Positions 47,065 to 55,465 of a DNA stretch of 64,000 bases are shown here, one piece after another (positions within the stretch are counted from its first letter, which is position 1; the number at the start of each line of letters is the position of its first letter). The DNA comes from Permianibacter aggregans. Lineage in GTDB: Bacteria; Pseudomonadota; Gammaproteobacteria; Enterobacterales; Permianibacteraceae. The position numbers and the translations under genes are program-made. The stretch covers positions 620,001-684,000 of the forward strand of contig NZ_CP037953.1 of NCBI RefSeq assembly GCF_009756665.1. Reading direction: 5' to 3'. The notes under the pieces were generated by a model. The model was given only the letters and a program-made list of their open reading frames with translations, was not told the origin of the DNA and ran no database searches.

Positions 47065-47121
47065 TCACGCTTCGGGCGTGAAACGGCTGAACATGATTGT
47101 GATGTGCATGATGCTGATCAT
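47065..47121 (-). CDS. Possible leader peptide (18 codons)
   Basis: ATG at 47121 opens an 18-residue frame (MISIMHITIMFSRFTPEA) that ends inside a TTCACGC/GCGTGAA hairpin at 47064-47082. There is no good ribosome site before it. The position, about 230 bases upstream of the nitrilase gene and transcribed in the same direction, would suit an attenuation peptide. This is weak evidence only. Confidence 0.25.
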   Translation of the reverse strand: MISIMHITIMFSRFTPEA

Positions 47122-47244
47122 GGCATGCACTACAGTAAAGCTTAGCACACGAGAAATTTCGCACAGGCGTTCATATAGCGTTGCGAAATCGTGATGATGG
47201 AATATGAATTGGATTTTTATGGCCGAAAGATGAGTTCGTAAAGT

Positions 47245-48201
47245 TTAATCACGATGTGCAGCGCGGGTTAAGCGATCAGCAATTGCCATCCAGGCCTCAG
47301 TGGCCGGCGGCATTTCGATGATCAAACGCCCTTCCGCACGCAAATCAGCGCTGCGCAATAATGGATACAGCATCGCAGCGCATTGCACCGGATCATCGGG
47401 CAGCAATTGAAATTGACAAAGCATGTCCGGTTTGTGCCAACCACAAACCAAATCGCTTTCATTAAAGGCAAACGATTTTGGATAGTGCCAAAGCCAGACG
47501 CCACGTTCGGGTGCGTAATGCGTCGCCAGCGCGCCCGGAACACCGCCTTTGGTGCTGGCGTTATAAACCACCGAGCCCGGCCACAGCGTTTTCAATTCCG
47601 GTATCGACAGCGCGCCAACACGCAATACTTCCAGCGTATCGCCGTTTTCACGAACGATCGTTGATTCGATACCCAGCGTGCATTCACCACCATCGAGCAC
47701 GCCGATATCCTTGCCCGGAAATTCGCTTAACACATGCGCTGCGGATGTGGGACTAACGCGACCGAATCGGTTCGCCGAGGGCGCCACCAAGGCCAGCCCG
47801 GAGCGCTGCAACAGCTCACGAGTCAGCGGATGCGCAGGGCAACGCAAGGCAACGGTATCGCGACCGCCAGTAATGACCGGACTCACGGCATCGGTTTTGG
47901 CCGTCACCAGAGTCAGCGGACCCGGCCACACCGTTTTCAGTAGCGTTTGCATCGCTGCCGAAGGTGGCTGCATAAAGCGTTCGGCGTGCGCCAGCGAGGC
48001 GCAATGCACAATCAACGGATGGTTGCTCGGCCGGCCTTTGGCGGCGAACACTTTGGCCACGGCCAGCGGGTCGGCGGCATCGGCGCCGAGACCGTAAACG
48101 GTTTCCGTCGGAATGGCGACCAGCTTGCCGTCTTTCAGCCGAGCAATGGCCTGATCGAGACTGACCAATTGCGGATCAGCAAATTCGGGCGTGTGGTTCA
48201 T
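47245..48201 (-). CDS. L-threonylcarbamoyladenylate synthase, Sua5 type
   Basis: 318 residues. YrdC/Sua5 domain (about 1-200) with KLVAIPTETVYGLGADA and the conserved LVAPSANRFGRVSPT, plus a Sua5 C-terminal domain (YNASTKGGVPGALATHYAPE). It makes threonylcarbamoyl-AMP for the t6A37 modification of tRNA in the cytoplasm. The longer Sua5 form rather than the short TsaC form is present. It lies downstream of the ATP-grasp protein on the same strand with a 62-bp gap. Confidence 0.94.
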   Translation of the reverse strand: MNHTPEFADPQLVSLDQAIARLKDGKLVAIPTETVYGLGADAADPLAVAKVFAAKGRPSNHPLIVHCASLAHAERFMQPPSAAMQTLLKTVWPGPLTLVTAKTDAVSPVITGGRDTVALRCPAHPLTRELLQRSGLALVAPSANRFGRVSPTSAAHVLSEFPGKDIGVLDGGECTLGIESTIVRENGDTLEVLRVGALSIPELKTLWPGSVVYNASTKGGVPGALATHYAPERGVWLWHYPKSFAFNESDLVCGWHKPDMLCQFQLLPDDPVQCAAMLYPLLRSADLRAEGRLIIEMPPATEAWMAIADRLTRAAHRD

Positions 48202-48204
48202 CAG

Positions 48205-48238
48205 AGCGTGCAGCCGGCGATTACGGGCCGGCTACGCT
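48205..48238. repeat. Inverted repeat between Sua5 and ATP-grasp genes
   Basis: An imperfect hairpin with AGCCGGC/GCCGGCT as core and AGCG/CGCT outside. There is no T run, so a plain terminator is unlikely; it could be a REP-like element or an mRNA stabiliser. Confidence 0.45.
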
Positions 48239-48263
48239 AATGGCTTTTCGGTTGGACTTCAAC

Positions 48264-49406
48264 TCAAGCGGCGTGGTCGGCAAACACTTCCGGGAATAAC
48301 TGCCGGCCCGGAATATCGATACGCGCCAAGCCTACCTGCCCCGGCGCTTCCAGGTTCACCTCGATGATCAGCGGACCATCGGGACCAATGGCGATATCGA
48401 GCGCCGTCAAATGCATGCGTGGGAAACTCAGCAGGGTTTGCTCCGCCAGCGCGCGCAGTTCCGGCCAGAATGGCAGGCATTTTCCGACCGGCTTGAAACC
48501 GGTGTCGGGATGGGCATTGAGTGGTCGAATGCCCAGATCGCCGCTCAGCAATTCGGTCATCTCGCCGGTTTCAGGATTCAGCAGGCAAACCATTCCGCCG
48601 GTGCTGATGTTGTCGGTCAGCGCATGACGACGTCCGACCCGCAGATAGGCCCCGACCAGCCGGCTGCCCTGCTCGTTCTGATAGACCCAGGCCCGTACCG
48701 TGTTCAAAGAACTGGGATTGAACTCGGCGAGCATCGGATGCTGCCGTTGAAAACGTTCGATCAGATAGCCCTGCGGCAGCGCGCTCAATTGCCTGCACAA
48801 ATCCGCGATGGTTCGGGTTTCACCGCTGATCGGATGGCGCAAACGTAGACCGTTGGCGGTGTTTTCCAAATAGAACGCAAGGAAATTGGCGCCACCATAA
48901 CCATCAGGCATTTTGCAGGCGAAATGATCGTCATCGAGTTCGCGCAGTAGCGAAGCCAAATCCGCCTCGGTGCACAAGGCGCCGCCATCTGCCCGCCAAC
49001 CGTGGGCGGGATGGAACAAACCTAACAAGCGCGGTGTCGGCAAACCGCGCTGGCTCAGCAAGGCTTTCTGCACCAGCTTGTTGCCAAAGCCACGCCGGTA
49101 TTCACGGTCGTTGCTGCAATCCACCAAGTGCGCGTATTCGCGATAATTCAGGTGTTGCCACTTGTCGCGCCAGGGCATTTGCCGGCGCCAGAAACGGCCA
49201 TAGAGATAAAAGCGGAAGGTTTGCCGGCGAAAAAGCTTCAGCACCAGCATCTCACCCAGCTGTCGCCAAACCGGCAGCTCACCGGCAGCGGCTTTGGCAT
49301 GGACGACGTCGAGAATTTCTTTGCCGAGCCGCAGACGACGGCCGACCAGCGTGTCAAACGCACGAATTACCAGGGGCGCTTTGCGTTCCTGCAAAAGCAC
49401 AGCCAT
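48264..49406 (-). CDS. Sugar-transfer-associated ATP-grasp protein
   Basis: 380 residues from the ATG at 49406 with AAGGAGG six bases upstream. Layout of the ATPgrasp_ST family: CKMPDGYGGANFLAF in the nucleotide region, the central SLNTVRAWVYQNE, and the metal-binding end LTALDIAIGPDGPLIIEVN. Such proteins lie in cell-surface glycan or teichoic-acid-like loci elsewhere; here no sugar-transfer gene is adjacent. It would ligate a carboxylate to an amine or hydroxyl. The exact role is unknown. Confidence 0.82.
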   Translation of the reverse strand: MAVLLQERKAPLVIRAFDTLVGRRLRLGKEILDVVHAKAAAGELPVWRQLGEMLVLKLFRRQTFRFYLYGRFWRRQMPWRDKWQHLNYREYAHLVDCSNDREYRRGFGNKLVQKALLSQRGLPTPRLLGLFHPAHGWRADGGALCTEADLASLLRELDDDHFACKMPDGYGGANFLAFYLENTANGLRLRHPISGETRTIADLCRQLSALPQGYLIERFQRQHPMLAEFNPSSLNTVRAWVYQNEQGSRLVGAYLRVGRRHALTDNISTGGMVCLLNPETGEMTELLSGDLGIRPLNAHPDTGFKPVGKCLPFWPELRALAEQTLLSFPRMHLTALDIAIGPDGPLIIEVNLEAPGQVGLARIDIPGRQLFPEVFADHAA

Positions 49407-50022
49407 GTCATCCTCCTTGTTGGCGCGGAGGACCCGTACAACCAGAGGCGAACGCCTCATACAACCCGAGTCCGAGATATCGGAGCTCATTCCGTGGAAC
49501 AAGACTCAACCCATTTAAGGGCATGGCGCCCCCTCTTCAACAGCGACCGAACCGGCACTATACGCCGATTCGATGACGATTTTGCACTCGCAACATAAAC
49601 TGATTCGGCATCACCGTACTGGTTCACAGAACTGAGTTGAACGAGTCGACACTCGGCTAATCCTTGAACCGCCATACAAGCCGGACCAGTTCCTTGCAGC
49701 GCAACACCTCCCGGCCTCGCGTTTTTCCGCTCGATGGGTATAATGCGCGCCGATTGCCGGCCCCCTCCGGGAGGGCCTGGTCAGCGTCCACCCGGTGTAG
49801 GTGTCAGACGCCAAGGTTTTTGACTGAGACGAGATCGAATTTTGGAGGGCACTTTGGGTGCCCATCATTTGAGCGACAGGTTTACGTTTCCGTAAACGTA
49901 CGCCTGCTACACTTGGATGAGTCCTGTTTTCTTGCCTCGGCATTACCCCCGGTACGGTGTTGTTCACAGCGCTAGCGAGCACGCCGTACCTGCTTTTCAC
50001 CCCTCTAAACAGGAGATTCGGT
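49407..50022 (+). other. Structured leader upstream of the leucine-dehydrogenase-like gene
   Basis: About 0.6 kb without a gene. A TATAAT at 49739-49744 could be a -10; no good -35 is seen. After it come several hairpins: CCCTCC/GGAGGG, GGCAC/GTGCC, GTTTACG-TTTC-CGTAAAC at 49880-49897, and GGTACGG/CCGTACC at 49951-49990 just before the ribosome site. This could be a regulatory 5' leader. I recognise no known riboswitch class. Confidence 0.4.
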
Positions 50023-51057
50023 ATGGCGGTTTTTAACCTGCGTGCCTACGATGACCACGAGCAAATCGTTTTCTGCAGCGATGCGGAATCCGGCCTGAAA
50101 GCCATCATCTGCATTCACTCCACGGCCCTGGGGCCTGCAGTCGGCGGTTGCCGGATGTGGGAATACAACACCGATGAAGGCGCGCTGGTTGATGGCTTGC
50201 GTTTGTCGCGCGGCATGACCTACAAAAACGCCATGGCCGGCCTGCCATTCGGCGGCGGCAAATCGGTCATTATCGGTAACCCGAAAACCCTGAAATCCGA
50301 AGCGCTGTTCCGTGCCTTCGGCCGTTTCGTTGACTCCATTTCCGGCCGTTATGTTACCGCCGAAGACGTTGGCACGAGCCCGGCCGACATCGCCATCGTG
50401 CACAAAGAGACCCCGCATGTACTGGGTCTTGAAGGCAAGTCCGGTGACCCGTCGCCGATGACCGCCTACGGCGTCTACAAAGGCATCAAGTCAGCAGTCA
50501 AATTCAAGATGGGCCGCGACTCGCTGGAAGGCGTGCGCATCGCCGTGCAAGGCCTTGGTCACGTTGGCTACTACCTGTGCAAACACCTGCACGAAGAAGG
50601 CGCCAAACTGATCGTCACCGACATCAATAAAGAATCGATTGAGCGCGTGGTTCGTGATTTCGGCGCTACTGCTTGCGACATCAACGCCATCTACACGCAA
50701 GACGTCGATGTATATGCGCCCTGCGCACTCGGCGCCACCGTCAATGACGAAACCCTGCCACGTCTGAAGTGCAGCATCGTCGCTGGCGCCGCCAACAACG
50801 TTTTGGCTGAAGATCGTCACGGCATCGCACTGATGAATCGCGGCATTCTGTACGCACCGGATTACGTCATCAACGCCGGTGGCATCATCAACGTATCGTT
50901 CGAGAACAACTACTCGAAAGACGCGGCGATGGCGAAAACCGACAACATCTATGCGACGCTGACCAACGTCTTCGAGCGCGCGAAATCGGAAGGCAAACCG
51001 ACCAACGTGGTTGCCGACGAAATCGCCCGTCAGCTGGTGGCCAAAGGCCGCAAGTAA
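50023..51057 (+). CDS. Leucine dehydrogenase-like Glu/Leu/Phe/Val dehydrogenase
   Basis: 344 residues from the ATG at 50023 with CAGGAG upstream. Substrate-side motif GLPFGGGKSVIIG with the catalytic lysine, then ATAEDVGTS-like TAEDVGTSPADI, NAD-binding VQGLGHVGYYL and INAGGIINV. The short length fits leucine/valine dehydrogenase rather than glutamate dehydrogenase. It oxidatively deaminates branched-chain amino acids with NAD in the cytoplasm. A terminator follows. It has a long structured leader. Confidence 0.92.
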   Translation: MAVFNLRAYDDHEQIVFCSDAESGLKAIICIHSTALGPAVGGCRMWEYNTDEGALVDGLRLSRGMTYKNAMAGLPFGGGKSVIIGNPKTLKSEALFRAFGRFVDSISGRYVTAEDVGTSPADIAIVHKETPHVLGLEGKSGDPSPMTAYGVYKGIKSAVKFKMGRDSLEGVRIAVQGLGHVGYYLCKHLHEEGAKLIVTDINKESIERVVRDFGATACDINAIYTQDVDVYAPCALGATVNDETLPRLKCSIVAGAANNVLAEDRHGIALMNRGILYAPDYVINAGGIINVSFENNYSKDAAMAKTDNIYATLTNVFERAKSEGKPTNVVADEIARQLVAKGRK

Positions 51058-51086
51058 GCTCGTTTACGGTGCGCCCCCCAGCACCC

Positions 51087-51114
51087 AAAAAAGCCGGCGA
51101 AAGCCGGTTTTTTT
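51087..51114. terminator. Bidirectional terminator
   Basis: AAGCCGGC-GAAA-GCCGGTTT stem with A and T runs on either side. It ends the dehydrogenase gene and faces the convergent diguanylate cyclase gene. Confidence 0.9.
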
Positions 51115-51155
51115 ATTGGTGATTTTTTAAGGTATCGGTCATTAGACCATCGCTT

Positions 51156-52805
51156 TCATACCGCCCGCCTGACACAGTTCCTTCCTGCACGTTTTGCGTC
51201 ATAAAGCGCCGAATCGGCCGCTTCGAACATCGCCTGATGATGGCTGAATTCGGCGCCAGTAAATGTTGCAACACCGATGCTGACGGTGACCGGCAAGGTA
51301 TAAGTACTGCGATTTTCCACTTGCTGACGCAGACGCTCCGCCAATTGCTCAGCTTCTTCGGCATCACAGTTTGGCAGCACCACAACAAATTCCTCACCGC
51401 CATAACGGCACGGCAAATGAGGTTTACGCACCTGCTCGCGCAACAAGCGCCCCACCCGTTCGATCACCTCATCACCGACGACATGGCCCAAGCGGTCATT
51501 GAATTTTTTGAAATTGTCGATATCGAGCACCAGCAACGAAAGCGGAGATCCATGCTTCTGCGCATTGGCAAACTCGACCGGAAAAACACCATCAAGTACG
51601 CGACGATTGGCCAGCGAGGTCAGCGGGTCGGAATGACTAGCCTCTTTGATTTCATTGACCCGGGCACTCAGCGCCAGCGACAGCAACACCATTTCGATCA
51701 GCGAGCCGATTTGCTGGGCGTTGTGGGTAATGACGTTGTGCTCCAAAACACCAAAAGATTTCAGCAAGTAGACAATGACGCCGAGCAAGAACGCCGCCCA
51801 GGCGACGACGAAATAGCGCGCGGCCTTAGAACCACGGAACATGCTGATAAAGCCGAGAATCAGCATCGCTGCCGCCACCAGCAAGGTGTTGAACGAGAAC
51901 GGCAGGATCAGCAGTTTGTAACTCAGGAAAGGCGAAGCGACGAGCAACACAACGCTAACCACTAGCAGCATGCGCGTGAACAAATCAAAGCGCGGTGCAT
52001 ATTCACGGATATTGCACATGGTGCGGGAAAAATGCAGACCGAAAATCACCGAAACACCGAGGAAAAACAGCAAGCCCTGATTGGCAAACCAAGGATTATT
52101 CGGCCAAAAGTATTGATAGGCCAAACCATTGCTGACGCCCATGTAGGTACCAAGGCTCAACACGTACATCATGTAGAAAAAGTAGGCCTTGTCGCGCACT
52201 ACCAGGAAAATAATCAGGTTATAAATGATCAGTACGAAAAAGCCGCCGAAGTAACCACCGTAGAGCAACTGCTCGAGGCTGATCTGCTCCAGCATTGAGG
52301 ACGGCGTCGATAGCGACAGGCTGATGTTCAGTGCGCCATCGGAAACAAAACGTAGATAAACGGTGGTTTTTTCCCCCGAATTCAACGTCAGCGGAAAAAG
52401 AAAATCGCGATGGTCGACATCCCGTTCAGCAAACGGCCGCCGGTCACCGGTGCTTCGCTGTTGCCAGCCTTGCGGTGTCTGGGTCCACATATCGACATAG
52501 TCAATCAGCGGATAATCCTGGCGAATGATGATCGCCTGATCCTGGTTGTCGAGATTCTCCAGCTCCAGCGCGACCCAGTAGGCCGCGCGCGAAAAACCAA
52601 AGTTACTCGACAAGTCATCCATAGGCTGAAACTGGTCAGCAAATTGATTGTGAACCTCCTCGAAGCCTCGTTCGGTCGTGAGATCCACAAAAAGCGAGGC
52701 GGAATAGCGAACATCGCTTTCGGCCACACTGCCGGAAGCGGCATAACCGGTTAGTGAGCAAAACAGCAAACTGATGCCGAGCGTGATGCGAACGAGAATT
52801 TTCAT
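51156..52805 (-). CDS. 7TMR-DISM diguanylate cyclase
   Basis: 549 residues. The signal peptide (GISLLFCSLTGYAA) leads to an extracytoplasmic 7TMR-DISM extracellular domain (about 30-165, NFGFSRAAYWVALEL). Seven membrane helices (about 180-385) and a GGDEF domain (about 395-549) follow. The active-site loop is YGGEEF, and the N-terminal SHSDPLTSLANRR is normal, so it should make cyclic di-GMP. The DISM part usually senses carbohydrate- or lipid-type ligands outside the cell. It is divergent from the RoxA-like gene. Confidence 0.92.
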   Translation of the reverse strand: MKILVRITLGISLLFCSLTGYAASGSVAESDVRYSASLFVDLTTERGFEEVHNQFADQFQPMDDLSSNFGFSRAAYWVALELENLDNQDQAIIIRQDYPLIDYVDMWTQTPQGWQQRSTGDRRPFAERDVDHRDFLFPLTLNSGEKTTVYLRFVSDGALNISLSLSTPSSMLEQISLEQLLYGGYFGGFFVLIIYNLIIFLVVRDKAYFFYMMYVLSLGTYMGVSNGLAYQYFWPNNPWFANQGLLFFLGVSVIFGLHFSRTMCNIREYAPRFDLFTRMLLVVSVVLLVASPFLSYKLLILPFSFNTLLVAAAMLILGFISMFRGSKAARYFVVAWAAFLLGVIVYLLKSFGVLEHNVITHNAQQIGSLIEMVLLSLALSARVNEIKEASHSDPLTSLANRRVLDGVFPVEFANAQKHGSPLSLLVLDIDNFKKFNDRLGHVVGDEVIERVGRLLREQVRKPHLPCRYGGEEFVVVLPNCDAEEAEQLAERLRQQVENRSTYTLPVTVSIGVATFTGAEFSHHQAMFEAADSALYDAKRAGRNCVRRAV

Positions 52806-53149
52806 TGTGATTGTGTCGTCAACTGATTGAATGGCAAGCGATTGTCGTTTTCCTCAGAAGCTCGCCCCGACGCCGATGTCCATTCGCCGCACGAAAACGC
52901 CCACATTCTGCCGCCACAGCAGTAGCGGAACAAGCATTTTGGTCCGAAGCTCGCTTCGGTGGCAGTCCGACTGATCCGATTGCCGGCACAAGTTTCATTA
53001 TGGTACTAATGCCCAAAATCATCATCATGGCAAAACCGGCGCAGCGACCGAGTATTCGCCAGCCACCGTCGGATTTTCCTGTCGACAACAAAAACAACGC
53101 CCTCGCCTACCACTGGTCAGGCGAATTTTTTACAAGAGGGAACGCATTC
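52806..53149. other. Divergent region between diguanylate cyclase and RoxA-like genes
   Basis: 344 bp that must hold promoters for both genes. An open frame runs through it in phase with the RoxA-like gene but has no good start; no operator or -35/-10 pair is evident. Confidence 0.45.
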
Positions 53150-55465
53150 ATGGCCAACACCGCTCACCCCCCATCAACCACTCCAAGCAGCAGAAAGCGT
53201 CACTGGTTGCGTCGAGTTGTACTCACGCTACTGGTGCTGATTGTGCTGGCCATCATTGCCTTCTGGCTGTTGATGATGCCCTCGATGCGGGCGGTACCGC
53301 CGCTGGAACCGGTCGATCGTTATGTCTACCTCAATGAAAGCTGGGGCTTGTCAGCCGACAGCGATGCCCGCCAAGCCTATTACTTCACACCCCAGGGCGC
53401 CTCGGTGCCCCAAGGCGCCGACCAGCATGCGCTGCGCTACAGCTGGTTTATTCATCTGGAACAACCGCTGTCGACGGCGCGATTTGCCGACCCGGAATTC
53501 ATGCGTCGGCTGAAATTTCTGGTTGATGAGACGCCGAGCAAAAGCAACCCGGACCACCTGCCGGTTGGGTTTACCCGCCACTTCAACGCCAGTATTGGCG
53601 AGGATGTTCTCGACCTGACCTGCGCCGCTTGCCATACCGGCGAATTGCATTATCAGAAAGATGGTGTCCGTTACGGTTTGCGCGTCGATGGCGGTCAGGC
53701 GATGCACGCGTTCACCGACATGAAAGAAGGCACTTTCGGTCCGCTGTTGCTCGGAGCTTTGATCGAAACCTATTTGAATCCGGCGAAGTTTTCCCGCTTT
53801 GCCGACAACGTTGTTGGCGCGGACAATCCTGATGCCAAATCGGCGTTACATTCACAATTGCGCGGCACCATCGAAGCACTGTTGTCGATGCCGCAAAACA
53901 ACCCCTTGCGCAAGCTCTATCCGGAACGGGAAGGATACGGTCGCACGGATGCGCTCGGGCGCATCGCCAACACCGTGTTTGGCGATCACCTGAGCGCCAG
54001 CAATTTACAAATTGCCGAAGCGCCGGTGTCCTATCCGTATTTATGGAATATCTGGAAATTCAATTGGGTGCAGTACAACGGTTCGGTGTCACAACCGCTG
54101 GCGCGCAACATTGGTGAAGCGCTCGGCGTTGGCGCCGTAACACCATTGAAAACGCCGGAGCAGACGCCGTTGCCAGCCAGCGAGCGATTCCGTAGCTCGG
54201 TCCGTATCAATGATTTGGAGCGCATTGAATTGACGCTTCGCTCATTGGCGCCACCGAAATGGCCCGCTGAGTTGTTCGGTGCGGTCAACGCCGAGCGAGC
54301 CGCGCAGGGCAAGGAGTTGTTCGAACAACATTGTCAGCAATGCCATGGCCCCCATGTCGCTTCCGAAGCAAGAAAAAATGCCGAAGCGCCACTGAAAACC
54401 ACAGACCAACCGCAGTGGTTGATTGAAGTGATTCCGGTTGAACATATCGGCACCGATGCCTCAGCCGCCACCGCGTTTCTTGACCGTCGTTATGATCTGC
54501 GCAGCACAGGCATTACTCGTGAGCAGATCGCCGAAGTGCTGCTGCCGTCTCTGCGCCGGCAGCTGGCGCGCAACGTGTTGTATCACCTGCGCGACTTGGC
54601 CCAGGATGCCGACATCAGCGAAACACAACGCGCTTGGCTGACCCAGGCCATTACCGAATACCCGGCGCCGGATCAGCTCGCGGACCGGGCGTTCAGCGAT
54701 TCACCATTCGCTGCGCTGAAGGCAGGCCTTGAACAACAGCAATTGCAGCCAAGTATTGCTCCGACCGCAGAAAACAAACCCTATGAACCACTGCACTGCG
54801 ACCGGGAATGTCAGCTTTACGCCCTAAGTTGGTACCTGCAATTCGGCATCAATGATGTCCAGCAGACCAGTGTCTCGTTCGATCCAAGTTCACTGACCGA
54901 AGGTGTCGCGCTGAATATCGTTGGTCTGCTGATCAAGCAGCGTTACTACCTCGACAACCGTCTCGACGATGCCGTTCAGCAATGCCTGGAAGGATTCGGC
55001 ACACTCGATCTGCCGCAACAAATTCGTGGTTACAAACCGCGACCATTGGCCGGTGTGTGGGCAACACCGCCGTTTTTACACAACGGTTCAGTGCCCTCTG
55101 TTTACCAAATGCTGCTGCCACCAGAGCAACGCGACAAGCGCTTTTTCTCCGGTCCGCGCGACTATGACCCGGCGCATCTCGGTTACATCACCGAAGCGAA
55201 ACCGGGCAATGAAAAAAATGGCTATTGGTTCGACACCACCGAGCCCGGCAATCACAACACCGGACATGGTTTTGCTGCCAGTGCAGATCAATGGCAGGCC
55301 TATCGTGCCGATGCTAAAGCTCATCCGTTACCGCCGGGGGTAATTGGTCCGGAATTCAGCAACGAGCAACGCATGGCGATCATCGAATACCTGAAAATTC
55401 ATCAGGACGATCAGCTGACGCCGGCTTACGAGTCATTACAAACCTGTCTGGCAGATGCTTCATGA
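53150..55465 (+). CDS. RoxA-like di-haem c-type protein
   Basis: 771 residues from the ATG at 53150 with AGAGGGA nine bases upstream; the longer frame reading from 52811 is unlikely. One N-terminal membrane helix (about 21-45) anchors it facing the periplasm. Haem-c motifs are CAACH (about 158) and CQQCH (about 395); the C-terminal GVWATPPFLHNGSVPSVYQML is typical of the RoxA/MauG-like di-haem peroxidase group. RoxA members cleave rubber-type polyisoprenes with oxygen; whether this one does is unknown. It overlaps the patatin gene by 4 bp, so they are translationally coupled. Confidence 0.85.
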   Translation: MANTAHPPSTTPSSRKRHWLRRVVLTLLVLIVLAIIAFWLLMMPSMRAVPPLEPVDRYVYLNESWGLSADSDARQAYYFTPQGASVPQGADQHALRYSWFIHLEQPLSTARFADPEFMRRLKFLVDETPSKSNPDHLPVGFTRHFNASIGEDVLDLTCAACHTGELHYQKDGVRYGLRVDGGQAMHAFTDMKEGTFGPLLLGALIETYLNPAKFSRFADNVVGADNPDAKSALHSQLRGTIEALLSMPQNNPLRKLYPEREGYGRTDALGRIANTVFGDHLSASNLQIAEAPVSYPYLWNIWKFNWVQYNGSVSQPLARNIGEALGVGAVTPLKTPEQTPLPASERFRSSVRINDLERIELTLRSLAPPKWPAELFGAVNAERAAQGKELFEQHCQQCHGPHVASEARKNAEAPLKTTDQPQWLIEVIPVEHIGTDASAATAFLDRRYDLRSTGITREQIAEVLLPSLRRQLARNVLYHLRDLAQDADISETQRAWLTQAITEYPAPDQLADRAFSDSPFAALKAGLEQQQLQPSIAPTAENKPYEPLHCDRECQLYALSWYLQFGINDVQQTSVSFDPSSLTEGVALNIVGLLIKQRYYLDNRLDDAVQQCLEGFGTLDLPQQIRGYKPRPLAGVWATPPFLHNGSVPSVYQMLLPPEQRDKRFFSGPRDYDPAHLGYITEAKPGNEKNGYWFDTTEPGNHNTGHGFAASADQWQAYRADAKAHPLPPGVIGPEFSNEQRMAIIEYLKIHQDDQLTPAYESLQTCLADAS

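Larger units (their letters stand above)
46839..47244 (-). other. Leader/promoter region of the nitrilase-decarboxylase operon
   Basis: About 0.4 kb without a real gene. In the direction of the operon it holds a possible 18-codon peptide, hairpins at 47064-47082 and 46987-47025, and then the nitrilase ribosome site. No clear -35/-10 pair was identified. Confidence 0.45.

Noticed and set aside
49034-49598. Plus-strand frames of 180 and 156 residues
   Set aside because: Mostly antisense to the ATP-grasp gene; Arg/Ala/Pro-rich composition typical of shadow frames.
52811-53149. N-terminal extension of the RoxA-like protein
   Set aside because: No ribosome site and no signal-like sequence; the ATG at 53150 has AGAGGGA and leads straight into a membrane anchor.
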